NCBI RefSeq assembly: GCF_017897595.1
Contig: NZ_JAGKIK010000006.1
Location: 212,360 to 276,359, forward strand
DNA length: 64,000 bases
Source: Aquimarina sp. U1-2
GTDB lineage: Bacteria > Bacteroidota > Bacteroidia > Flavobacteriales > Flavobacteriaceae
Direction of reading: 5' to 3'
Part shown: in pieces, positions 1-7,985 of the stretch
Layout: each line of letters opens with the position of its first letter
How positions within the stretch are numbered: the stretch's first letter is position 1
The notes under the pieces: model-generated
Databases searched by the model: none
What the model was told of the DNA's origin: nothing
What the model saw: the letters and a program-made list of their open reading frames with translations, nothing else
Translations under genes and position numbers: made by a program

Positions 1-393
1 ATTTTCTTTAGCATCTGTTCTTAAATCACCTATAGGTAACTGCGATCCTGTAAATATGATGGGCTTCGTGAGGTTTTCAAACATAAAACTAACAGCTGAT
101 GCGGTATAGGACATGGTATCACTACCATGCAGCACCACGAAACCATCATAATCATCGTAATGCGTATAAATGCTATCGCCTAACGCTCTCCATCGTTCTA
201 CATTCATATCTGAAGAATCGATTGGTTCATCAAAACTTATAGTATCTATAGAGCAATCCAATTGCTGTAGTTCTGGAATCTTCAGTACTAATTGATCAAA
301 ATCAAAAGCGACTAAAGCTCCGGTTTCAAAATTCTTAACCATCCCAATAGTTCCTCCTGTGTAAATCAGTAGTATGTTTGGCGAATCATTCAT
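1..393 (-). CDS. ansA: Type I L-asparaginase, N-terminal part (runs off window start)
   Basis: Reading leftwards from an ATG at 391-393, an open frame of 131 codons reaches base 1 with no stop, so only the N-terminal third is present. Two asparaginase signatures are visible: YTGGTIGM near residues 11-18 (nucleophile threonine loop) and HGSDTM at 89-94 (second catalytic threonine with the following aspartate). These define the asparaginase/glutaminase family, which hydrolyses L-asparagine to aspartate and ammonia. There is no signal peptide, as expected for the cytoplasmic type I enzyme. It starts 37 bp after the tatD stop on the same strand, so the two are probably co-transcribed. The symbol ansA is by analogy. 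Confidence 0.88.
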   Translation of the reverse strand, partial: MNDSPNILLIYTGGTIGMVKNFETGALVAFDFDQLVLKIPELQQLDCSIDTISFDEPIDSSDMNVERWRALGDSIYTHYDDYDGFVVLHGSDTMSYTASAVSFMFENLTKPIIFTGSQLPIGDLRTDAKEN

Positions 394-430
394 AACGATA
401 AACGAACAAATTTTAAATGATAACTATACG

Positions 431-1216
431 CTAAATGTCGAAAATTTCTTTAGAATTAGTGGTAGTAATAGCTGCTATTTCGCTGACAGGGATCTTATAA
501 ATCTCGGCTAATCTATTTAAAATATTGATCAAATAGGCACTTTCATTACGTTTACCTCTATAGGGTGTAGGGGCTAGATAAGGAGCGTCAGTTTCTACCA
601 CCACATGTTCTAACGGGATTTGATGCAAAAACTGGTCAATTTTCCCATTTTTAAAAGTAACCACACCTCCAATTCCTAATTTCATATTGTAACCAATCGC
701 CCGATGAGCATCTTCTAATGTGCCTGTAAAACAATGAAAAATACCATACAAATCTTCTCCTTTTTCAGATTCGAGTACCTCAAAAATTTCTTTGAACGCC
801 TCTCGGCAGTGAATTACAATTGGAAGTTGATGCTGTTTTGCCAATTTGATCTGATATCTAAATGCTTCTATCTGGGCCCCTATTGTTGATGTATCCCAAT
901 ATAAATCGATACCTATTTCGCCCACAGCATAAAAATTCTTTGCATGCTGATCAGACCTTTTTTGAAGTTCGGCTTCAACATGGGCAAGCTCTTCTTGATA
1001 ATTCTCTTTTACATGAGTAGGATGTAAACCCATCATAAGAAACACATTTTCGGGGTATCGAGACTCGATATCGTACATGGCTTTAGTGTAACTGGCATCA
1101 ATCGCAGGAACAAAAAAGCGTTGTACTCCATTTGCGATAGCACGTTGCATCATTTCATCTTGATCTTCATCAAAAGCTTCGCTATAAATATGCGTATGGG
1201 TATCGGTAAGTATCAT
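431..1216 (-). CDS. tatD: TatD family metal-dependent hydrolase (DNase)
   Basis: This is a 261-residue TIM-barrel hydrolase of the TatD family (3'-5' DNase or related metal hydrolase, cytoplasmic). Visible metal-site motifs are DTHTH at residues 5-9, GEIGID, the HCREA histidine, the HCFTG histidine and ETDAPYL near the C terminus. An ATG eight codons upstream (1240) is in frame, but the family begins directly with a short hydrophobic strand and DxHxH, so the start at 1216 is preferred. Length is typical. It lies upstream of the asparaginase gene on the minus strand with a 37-bp gap, suggesting an operon. The physiological substrate cannot be told from sequence. Confidence 0.93.
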   Translation of the reverse strand: MILTDTHTHIYSEAFDEDQDEMMQRAIANGVQRFFVPAIDASYTKAMYDIESRYPENVFLMMGLHPTHVKENYQEELAHVEAELQKRSDQHAKNFYAVGEIGIDLYWDTSTIGAQIEAFRYQIKLAKQHQLPIVIHCREAFKEIFEVLESEKGEDLYGIFHCFTGTLEDAHRAIGYNMKLGIGGVVTFKNGKIDQFLHQIPLEHVVVETDAPYLAPTPYRGKRNESAYLINILNRLAEIYKIPVSEIAAITTTNSKEIFDI

Positions 1217-1624
1217 GTGGTAAAAGTAACCAAAATACATTTTTATCTGTTCAGAATAGTTTAGATTTTAAAGCAGTATTGTCCGGTTGAAGAAAATAGA
1301 CCGCTGCGCTGCTAGAAAATAGAACAAAGACTTATTTATAAATACTTGTCTATTAAGGTTTTTGAAATAAAGGCGATTCAGTTTCAAAAAAAGTTGTCTA
1401 AATTTTAAAAAAGCAAGGTGTCTTTTCTATAAACTCATAACTTCTTAATGGTAATAGAGGTCTTCATAGCTTATCAACTTTTTTATCGGACAACAATGAT
1501 TTTAAAGCTACACCAAAAACCTTGCAGCAAACTGATTTTGATTTTTTTAGTTTCTCTATATGATAAGGACTATTTTATTCTTGTGAATTGTACTACTTTT
1601 ACGCCAGTATCTTCAATACAAAAC
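1217..1624. other. Intergenic gap between divergent tatD and retropepsin gene
   Basis: About 400 bp with no convincing gene. A plus-strand frame upstream of the retropepsin-like gene is open from 1448, but its translation (codons 1-59) has no family features and is rich in codons unlike the neighbours. The sequence at 1379-1391 resembles half of the palindromic motif seen at 20942 and 48309 but lacks the second arm. No terminator hairpin was seen. Confidence 0.5.
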
Positions 1625-2062
1625 ATGAATACACTTAGGCGATTTTTAACTAGCAAACACTATCATCGTATACCATTAGAACTTACAAGAACGAATCATT
1701 TTGAAGTTAAGGCATCAATCAATAGCATACAAGGTAGATTTATTGTCGATACAGGAGCTTCTAACTCTTGTGTCGGATTTGAAGCAGTAGAGAAATTTAG
1801 TCTTTTTGCTGAAGATAGTGACGTAAAGGCAGCCGGAGCCGGAGCTACAGATATGCTAACGCAACTTTCAAAAAATAATACCTTACAGATTGAAACTTGG
1901 TCTAAAAGTAGAATATCTCTGGTTTTGTTTGATCTTACCCATGTTAATGAAGCCCTTGTAGCACACGAAGCTACGCCGGTCGATGGTATTATTGGTGCAG
2001 ACCTTTTGAAAAGGGGAAAAGCCGTTATCGATTACGATCGAAAATGTTTGTATTTGAAATGA
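1625..2062 (+). CDS. Retropepsin-like aspartic protease domain protein
   Basis: A 145-residue single-domain protein. VDTGAS at residues 41-46 is the catalytic DTGA/S loop of retropepsin-like aspartic proteases, and the C-terminal stretch GIIGADLLKRG matches the second conserved hydrophobic-Gly-Asp element of that fold. One catalytic Asp per chain implies a homodimeric enzyme. The ATG at 1625 is preferred over 1448 because homology-like sequence begins just after it. No signal peptide is obvious, so it is probably cytoplasmic. The gene converges on the ABC permease gene 44 bp downstream. Substrate unknown; small retropepsin-like proteins of this kind are common in Bacteroidota but poorly characterised. 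Confidence 0.75.
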   Translation: MNTLRRFLTSKHYHRIPLELTRTNHFEVKASINSIQGRFIVDTGASNSCVGFEAVEKFSLFAEDSDVKAAGAGATDMLTQLSKNNTLQIETWSKSRISLVLFDLTHVNEALVAHEATPVDGIIGADLLKRGKAVIDYDRKCLYLK

Positions 2063-2106
2063 ACCCAACCTACGGCAAGAAAAATGTGAAGATACTAAAA
2101 GCGCTA

Positions 2107-3360
2107 TCACATTCCCGTCCTAATGGCTTCGACAGGATCTAATCTTGATGCAGAAACTGCAGGTAAAATTCCTGCAATCAATCCTATAAGGGTAGAAGAA
2201 AACATGCCCCAAAACATATTAGAACCTGAGAGTACAAATTGAAAATCTCCTGTAAAGTTTGAAACTAATATAGAAATTGCCCATACCAAAAACAATCCTA
2301 CCAACCCCCCTATTATTGCCAAAATCACCGCTTCAAACAAAAACTGGAATAGTATAAATTTTCTTTTGGCACCTAAAGCTTTTTGTATCCCAATCAGGTT
2401 TGTGCGTTCTTTTACACTCACAAACATAATATTAGCAATACCAAATCCCCCGACTAATAGTGAAAACATCCCTATAAATCCACCTATGGTAGACATGGTA
2501 CTTGTAATATTATCTATAAAATCTGCAAAACCCTGTAATTGGTTTATAAAAAAGTTGTCTATTTCGTCAGGTTTTACGCCTCGATAAGCCCTTATTTTTT
2601 GCGTTAACATGGCTACAAACTCAGGCACATCGATTCCTGATTCGGGTTTGATTATAATAGCAGGAAATGAGGCTTTATTATGATCCCCAAAAAGTTTTCT
2701 CACAAAATTAACAGGCACCATAACCATAGTATCTTTAGACTCGCCAAATAATCCACTCCCTTCTTTTTGAAGTACACCAATAACGGTAAATTTTCTACCA
2801 TACAATCGTACCTTCTTGCCAATAGGGCCAACACTCCCAAATAAGCTGTTAGCTATTTCATCTCCTATAACCATCACCGGTGCCCCAGAAATAGATTCTT
2901 GCTCATTATAAAACCTTCCGTTGACTACCTGTAAGGCTTCGATATCATAATAATCATGAGTAACCGGTGTAATTTGTACATTACTCACCGTTTCATTTTC
3001 ATATTTTAAAGTTTCGGGAGTTACATTTAGTGAAAAACTAGCGGCTTTAAGATCGGGCATCGTTTTTTTAATATATTGGTATTCTTCATAGGTAACATCG
3101 GGAAATTGCTCTCTTTTCCATTTAGGTATATCTGTAGGAGCAAATGAAAAACGCATCACATAGATAGTGCTATTGTCTAGCGAACTTATACTGCCTTTTA
3201 TTTCTTGTTTTAATGAATCTACCGCTGCAAGCACGCCTATAATTGAAAAAATTCCAATGGTAACTCCGAGTAACGACAAAAATGTACGTAATTTATTAGT
3301 ACGAAGGGCGTTTATAGCAAAGTTGAAACTTTCTTTAAGTACTCTAAGATAGATTAGCAT
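2107..3360 (-). CDS. ABC transporter permease, MacB/FtsX type
   Basis: A 417-residue inner-membrane permease with the MacB layout. There is an N-terminal transmembrane helix around residues 23-45, a large periplasmic MacB_PCD-like domain (about 45-280), then three C-terminal helices (about 285-310, 335-360, 385-405) forming the FtsX domain. The cytoplasmic coupling segment VKERTNLIGIQKALGAKR and the terminal SRLDPVEAIRTGM are typical. Members act with an LolD/MacB-like ATPase in lipoprotein release, peptide or macrolide export, or envelope stress signalling. No ATPase gene is adjacent here, so the partner is encoded elsewhere. Start at 3360 is the first ATG and gives the usual N terminus. Confidence 0.9.
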   Translation of the reverse strand: MLIYLRVLKESFNFAINALRTNKLRTFLSLLGVTIGIFSIIGVLAAVDSLKQEIKGSISSLDNSTIYVMRFSFAPTDIPKWKREQFPDVTYEEYQYIKKTMPDLKAASFSLNVTPETLKYENETVSNVQITPVTHDYYDIEALQVVNGRFYNEQESISGAPVMVIGDEIANSLFGSVGPIGKKVRLYGRKFTVIGVLQKEGSGLFGESKDTMVMVPVNFVRKLFGDHNKASFPAIIIKPESGIDVPEFVAMLTQKIRAYRGVKPDEIDNFFINQLQGFADFIDNITSTMSTIGGFIGMFSLLVGGFGIANIMFVSVKERTNLIGIQKALGAKRKFILFQFLFEAVILAIIGGLVGLFLVWAISILVSNFTGDFQFVLSGSNMFWGMFSSTLIGLIAGILPAVSASRLDPVEAIRTGM

Positions 3361-3900
3361 GCTTACTTTTTATGCACAATGTATGAATCATCTAAAGATA
3401 AGACGTTTTCTCGATAATTTTCGTTACAATTTCTTTTGAAGTTTTTTTGAGTATGCGTGTCGTGCGAAAATCAGCTAAGTTCGCTTCGGCTAGGTAGTTC
3501 AAAAAATAGGGCCCAAAGTAGCATCAAAAATACTACACTTTATGTCTACACCTATAAAAATTGAGTCTACCGCATGTTAACCCCTTTGTAATATTTATAT
3601 ACCTCTTCAAAAAAATCGTGTCTTACAACTAAAATTCAACGATATTTAGATGGCGTTACACCACTTACTCTTGCACGTATCATATACATAGAACTTCACA
3701 ACAAGACTTTCAATTGCTCGAAAAAGCAACGCTTTGGGCGAGATGTGGCATTAGAAATGCGTCCTCAATTTTAGCATAGCACCACCAAGGTTATCATAAT
3801 AAACATAGCGCAGCGAGAACCTACTACCTTAATCTATTCATCCACTCAAAGACTTATAAAACTCACCTGCGTAAAACACTATAAAAACGGTTTAAATTAC
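3361..3900. other. Intergenic gap upstream of purH
   Basis: About 540 bp between the divergent permease and purH genes. No coding frame, RNA gene or strong hairpin was recognised. It contains the motif AAAAAATCGTGTCTTA (3610-3625), which also occurs at 58883-58898 after the araC-type gene with further loose similarity downstream. A PurR-box or purine riboswitch could not be seen. Confidence 0.4.
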
Positions 3901-3908
3901 TACTTTTG
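3901..3908 (+). promoter_or_regulatory. Candidate -7 promoter element of purH
   Basis: TACTTTTG matches the Bacteroidota sigma-A -7 consensus TAnnTTTG and lies 23 bp before the purH ATG. No good -33 TTG was found at the usual spacing, so this is a partial match only. Confidence 0.4.
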
Positions 3909-3931
3909 CGTTTTATTAACTAAAATTTCTC

Positions 3932-5464
3932 ATGAGCACTTCAAAAACTGCGAAATCTGCATTAATTTCAGTATTCAATAAGGATGGATTGGCACCTATT
4001 GTAAAAAAATTGGATGAACTTGGTATTACCATATATTCTACCGGTGGGACCGAAAAATTTATTAAAGATCTTGGAGTAGGCGTAATTCCGGTAGAAGATG
4101 TTACCTCGTATCCATCGATTTTGGGTGGTCGGGTAAAAACGTTACATCCAAAGGTGTTTGGGGGTATTCTGAATCGCCAGAATAACGATAGTGATGTTGC
4201 AGAATTAGAACAGTATGAAATTCCGCAGATCGACATCGTTATTGTAGATTTGTATCCTTTTGAGAAAACAGTAGCTTCGGGAGCTTCAGAACAAGATATT
4301 ATTGAAAAAATTGATATTGGAGGCATTTCTTTAATTCGTGCCGCAGCCAAAAACTTTGCAGATGTTACCTGTATTGCATCAGTAGATGACTATCAGGATT
4401 TTTTAACTAAAATTTCTGAAGGGAACGGCAATATTTCTATGGCAGACAGAAAGCGTTTTGCCGCCAAGGCTTTTAATGTATCATCTCATTATGATAGTGC
4501 TATTTTCAATTATTTTAATAGTGACCAACAAATACATTCATTAAAAATAAGCGAAACCACTGGAAAAGAATTGCGCTACGGCGAAAATCCACATCAAAAA
4601 GGATTCTTTTACGGGGATTTTGAGGGTATGTTTGACCAGCTACACGGTAAAGAACTATCTTACAATAACCTGTTGGATGTTGATGCTGCAGTCAATCTGA
4701 TGAACGAGTTTACAGGTGAGGCACCTACATTTGCTATCCTAAAACATAACAATGCCTGCGGATTGGCACAACGAGATACGGTACTTCAATCGTATGTAGA
4801 TGCATTAGCCGGCGATCCGGTTTCTGCATTTGGAGGAATTTTAATAAGCAATACCGAAATAGATGAGGCAACGGCAGAAGAGATTCACAACTTATTTTGT
4901 GAGGTCGTTATTGCGCCTTCTTTTAGCACCGAAGCTCTTGCTATTTTAAAAGGGAAGAAAAATAGAATCCTGTTAAAACAAAATAATATAGAATTACCAA
5001 AAACACAAGTGCGTTCTTGTCTTAATGGCATTCTTTTACAGGATAAAGATCTTAAAACAGATGCAGCAACCGATTTGAATACTGTAACCAAGGTATCGCC
5101 AACTCGCGAGCAAATTGACGATCTTTTGTTTGCTTCAAAAATTTGTAAACACACCAAATCCAATACCATTGTTTTTACCAAAGGAAAACAATTATTGGCC
5201 AGCGGGACGGGACAAACCTCTAGAGTCGATGCTTTGAAACAAGCTATAGAAAAAGCAACTTCATTTCAATTTGATCTTAACGGGGCGGTAATGGCGAGTG
5301 ATGCCTTCTTCCCATTTCCTGATTGTGTCGAGATTGCAGATAAGGCAGGAATTACAGCAGTAATACAACCCGGTGGTTCTATAAAGGATGAATTGAGTAT
5401 AGCGTATTGTGATCAAAACGGAATTGCAATGGTTATGACCGGAACACGTCATTTTAAACATTAA
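3932..5464 (+). CDS. purH: Bifunctional AICAR formyltransferase/IMP cyclohydrolase
   Basis: A 510-residue enzyme catalysing the last two steps of de novo purine synthesis: formyl transfer to AICAR, then FAICAR cyclisation to IMP. The N-terminal MGS-like cyclohydrolase domain (about 1-140) shows ISVFNKDGL, YSTGGT and GGRVKTLHPKVFGGIL. The transformylase domain (about 140-510) carries LRYGENPHQ, the catalytic KHNNACG motif, DPVSAFGG, and ends in MVMTGTRHFKH, the family's terminal histidine-containing signature. Length is normal for the family. The gene is followed after 43 bp by mreB on the same strand, an order common in Flavobacteriaceae. A TAnnTTTG element precedes the start. Confidence 0.97.
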   Translation: MSTSKTAKSALISVFNKDGLAPIVKKLDELGITIYSTGGTEKFIKDLGVGVIPVEDVTSYPSILGGRVKTLHPKVFGGILNRQNNDSDVAELEQYEIPQIDIVIVDLYPFEKTVASGASEQDIIEKIDIGGISLIRAAAKNFADVTCIASVDDYQDFLTKISEGNGNISMADRKRFAAKAFNVSSHYDSAIFNYFNSDQQIHSLKISETTGKELRYGENPHQKGFFYGDFEGMFDQLHGKELSYNNLLDVDAAVNLMNEFTGEAPTFAILKHNNACGLAQRDTVLQSYVDALAGDPVSAFGGILISNTEIDEATAEEIHNLFCEVVIAPSFSTEALAILKGKKNRILLKQNNIELPKTQVRSCLNGILLQDKDLKTDAATDLNTVTKVSPTREQIDDLLFASKICKHTKSNTIVFTKGKQLLASGTGQTSRVDALKQAIEKATSFQFDLNGAVMASDAFFPFPDCVEIADKAGITAVIQPGGSIKDELSIAYCDQNGIAMVMTGTRHFKH

Positions 5465-5507
5465 TTTTAGTACATTTACGGAATTTTAACCCCTTTTTTC
5501 GACTTTT

Positions 5508-6536
5508 ATGGGATTTTTTGACTTCTTTACCGAAGAAATTGCGATAGATTTAGGTACTGCGAATACCTTAGTTATTCATAACGACAAAGTAGTGGTAGAT
5601 AGTCCTTCTATCGTTGCCCGGGATATCATGAATGGCAAAATTATAGCTGCCGGTAAAGAGGCCGCGATGATGCAAGGAAAAACTCACGAAAATATTAAGA
5701 CGATTCGTCCTCTCAAAGACGGAGTTATTGCAGATTTTGATGCTAGCGAAAAGATGATCAGTATGTTTATCAAAGATATCCCTGCATTGAAAAAAAAGCT
5801 ATTCGCCCCTGCCCTACGTATGGTGATTTGTATTCCTTCAGGTATTACAGAAGTTGAAATGCGTGCGGTAAAAGAAAGTGCTGAACGTGTTAATGGAAAA
5901 GAAGTATATCTCATACATGAACCCATGGCAGCAGCTATTGGTATCGGGGTTGATATTATGCAACCCAAAGGCAACATGATTGTTGATATAGGAGGAGGTA
6001 CAACTGAAATCGCCGTTATAGCTTTGGGCGGAATTGTATGTGACAAATCGGTAAAAATTGCAGGTGATGTTTTTACCAATGATATCATATACTATATGCG
6101 TACGCAACACAATCTTTATGTTGGAGAACGTACCGCAGAGAAAATCAAAATTCAAATTGGTGCTGCTACCGAAGACCTAGAGTTACCTCCAGAAGAAATG
6201 AACGTACAGGGGCGTGATTTACTCACCGGAAAACCTAAACAGGTTCAAATATCGTATCGGGAGATGGCCAAAGCATTAGATAAATCCATACTACGTATTG
6301 AAGATGCTGTAATGGAGACTTTATCTCAAACTCCACCAGAACTAGCTGCTGACATCTATAATACAGGAATATATCTTGCCGGAGGAGGTTCGATGTTACG
6401 TGGTTTGGATAAGAGATTATCGCAAAAAACCGATTTGCCGGTTTACATCGCAGAGGATCCTTTACGAGCGGTAGTTCGGGGAACGGGAATTACTTTAAAA
6501 AACATCAATAGATACAAAAGTGTACTTATTAAATAA
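5508..6536 (+). CDS. mreB: Rod shape-determining protein MreB (actin homologue)
   Basis: A 342-residue bacterial actin. The phosphate-1 motif DLGTANTLV begins near residue 14; phosphate-2 DIGGGTTEIAVIA is near 160; and the adenosine-binding loop GIYLAGGGSMLRGLD is near 285. MreB polymerises at the membrane and directs lateral peptidoglycan synthesis with MreC, MreD, PBP2 and RodA, all encoded immediately downstream in the same order. The start ATG at 5508 gives the usual MreB N terminus. Just upstream, TACATTTA (about 5471-5478) is a one-mismatch -7 element, so the operon may have its own promoter besides read-through from purH. Confidence 0.97.
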   Translation: MGFFDFFTEEIAIDLGTANTLVIHNDKVVVDSPSIVARDIMNGKIIAAGKEAAMMQGKTHENIKTIRPLKDGVIADFDASEKMISMFIKDIPALKKKLFAPALRMVICIPSGITEVEMRAVKESAERVNGKEVYLIHEPMAAAIGIGVDIMQPKGNMIVDIGGGTTEIAVIALGGIVCDKSVKIAGDVFTNDIIYYMRTQHNLYVGERTAEKIKIQIGAATEDLELPPEEMNVQGRDLLTGKPKQVQISYREMAKALDKSILRIEDAVMETLSQTPPELAADIYNTGIYLAGGGSMLRGLDKRLSQKTDLPVYIAEDPLRAVVRGTGITLKNINRYKSVLIK

Positions 6537-6663
6537 TACGTTAAAAAATAATACGGTGAGTATATACCTTATCTAAGGTTTTGTCGTTATTCTGCATTAA
6601 TACGTTATCAAAACTATATACGTATTGTTATAGTATACTATTTAACTCAAGAAATAATAATAC

Positions 6664-7482
6664 ATGCAGCAGATTATTAACTTTATCATACGAAACAAAC
6701 ATGCTCTGCTATTTCTTGTTCTTTTATTCATATCTCTGGCGTTCACTATCCAATCACATTCTTACCACAGAAGTAAATTTGTAAGCTCGACAAATTTTTT
6801 TAGTGGCGGAGTTTATGAATGGCAACATGCGATAAGCGATTATTTTAATCTCAAAGGTGAAAATGAAAGATTACTAGAAGAAAATGAAAGATTATATAAT
6901 ATAATAGGTGCTATAAATGTAGATTCTATAGCTACTATGCTAGCAGATACGACTGCATCAAAACCTTTTATTTACTCAAAAGCCAGAGTGATCAAAAATG
7001 ATTACAGTAAAGTTGATAATTACATTCTTATAAACAAAGGAGAAAAAGATAGTGTTTTCCCAGATATGGGAGTAATCACAGATAAAGGAATAGTTGGTAT
7101 TATAGAAAATACTTCGGAAAATTATAGCCGAGTGATTTCTATACTCAATAGTAATTCCCGTATCAATGCCGGTCTTAAAAATTCAAATCAATATGGCTCT
7201 TTGATCTGGAATGGTGAAGATCCCAATATTGTACAATTAGAAACTGTTCCCAGACAGGCGATACTTAAAGAGGGGGATACCATAATTACTCATGGAAGAT
7301 CTACTATTTTCCCACGAGGTATTGGCATTGGTACGATACAGAAGTACACGCTAGATCAAAATAAAAGCTATTACCTAATAGATGTAAAGCTATTTAACGA
7401 TATGACCAATATTGGTTTTGTGTATACCATTAAGAATACCAATGCCGAAGAAATTAAAAGTTTAGAAAATCTGGATTTATGA
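6664..7482 (+). CDS. mreC: Rod shape-determining protein MreC
   Basis: A 272-residue bitopic membrane protein. One transmembrane helix spans about residues 13-32, a short coiled coil follows (GENERLLEENERL, about 64-76), and the rest is the periplasmic beta-rich MreC domain, with the conserved NKGEKDSVFPDMGVI and GDTIITHG-type turns. MreC links MreB to the periplasmic PBP2 complex. It lies 127 bp after mreB and overlaps mreD by 4 bp, showing translational coupling. The 127-bp spacer holds only non-homologous open frames. Confidence 0.94.
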   Translation: MQQIINFIIRNKHALLFLVLLFISLAFTIQSHSYHRSKFVSSTNFFSGGVYEWQHAISDYFNLKGENERLLEENERLYNIIGAINVDSIATMLADTTASKPFIYSKARVIKNDYSKVDNYILINKGEKDSVFPDMGVITDKGIVGIIENTSENYSRVISILNSNSRINAGLKNSNQYGSLIWNGEDPNIVQLETVPRQAILKEGDTIITHGRSTIFPRGIGIGTIQKYTLDQNKSYYLIDVKLFNDMTNIGFVYTIKNTNAEEIKSLENLDL

Positions 7483-7985
7483 ATAGAGATGCACTACTAC
7501 ATGTCGGGAGATTCGTTATCCTAATTCTGGTTCAGGTATTCGTTCTCAATCATATTAACTTTATGGGTGATTTAAACCCGTACATTTATATAATTTTTAT
7601 CCTCTTGGCACCTATTAACATCAATAAAAGTCTTTTTCTTTTTGTTAGTTTTATATTGGGCCTTACCATGGATATGTTTGGAGACTCTGGAGGAGTGCAC
7701 GCTGCCGCCTGTCTTATCATTGCATTTTTTAGACCTGTGGCATTGAGAACCGTTTTTGGACTAAGTTATGAGTTTCAAACAGTGAAACTTGGTAATATAG
7801 CCTTTGGCGAAAAACTAGCGTATGTAACCCTTATGGTTTTAACACATCACCTTATACTTTTTTCATTAGAAATTTTTAACTTCTCTCACATACTATTAAT
7901 TATCAAAAAAACGTTATTTTCCAGTTTATTTACGATTGTTGTTACTACGCTCGTTCTATTTGTATTTAGAAGAAGGGATTCATGA
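7479..7985 (+). CDS. mreD: Rod shape-determining protein MreD
   Basis: A 168-residue polytopic membrane protein with about five hydrophobic helices and the family-typical segment PYIYIIFILLAPININ in its first third. MreD is the least conserved Mre component; the assignment rests on size, topology and its position, overlapping mreC by 4 bp at the start and mrdA by 4 bp at the end. It is a structural part of the elongasome with MreC and RodA. Confidence 0.88.
   Translation: MNRDALLHVGRFVILILVQVFVLNHINFMGDLNPYIYIIFILLAPININKSLFLFVSFILGLTMDMFGDSGGVHAAACLIIAFFRPVALRTVFGLSYEFQTVKLGNIAFGEKLAYVTLMVLTHHLILFSLEIFNFSHILLIIKKTLFSSLFTIVVTTLVLFVFRRRDS

Noticed and set aside
1448..1624. N-terminal extension of the retropepsin-like frame (59 codons)
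   Set aside because: No family similarity or signal peptide; the ATG at 1625 gives the compact domain expected.
3610..3625. 16-base match with 58883-58898 as a regulatory motif
   Set aside because: In 64 kb of AT-rich DNA one chance 16-base match is about expected; flanking similarity is too loose to raise it to a finding.
6581..6784. 67-codon frame between mreB and mreC
   Set aside because: Overlaps the mreC start in another frame and encodes a Tyr/Leu-rich sequence with no homology-like features.
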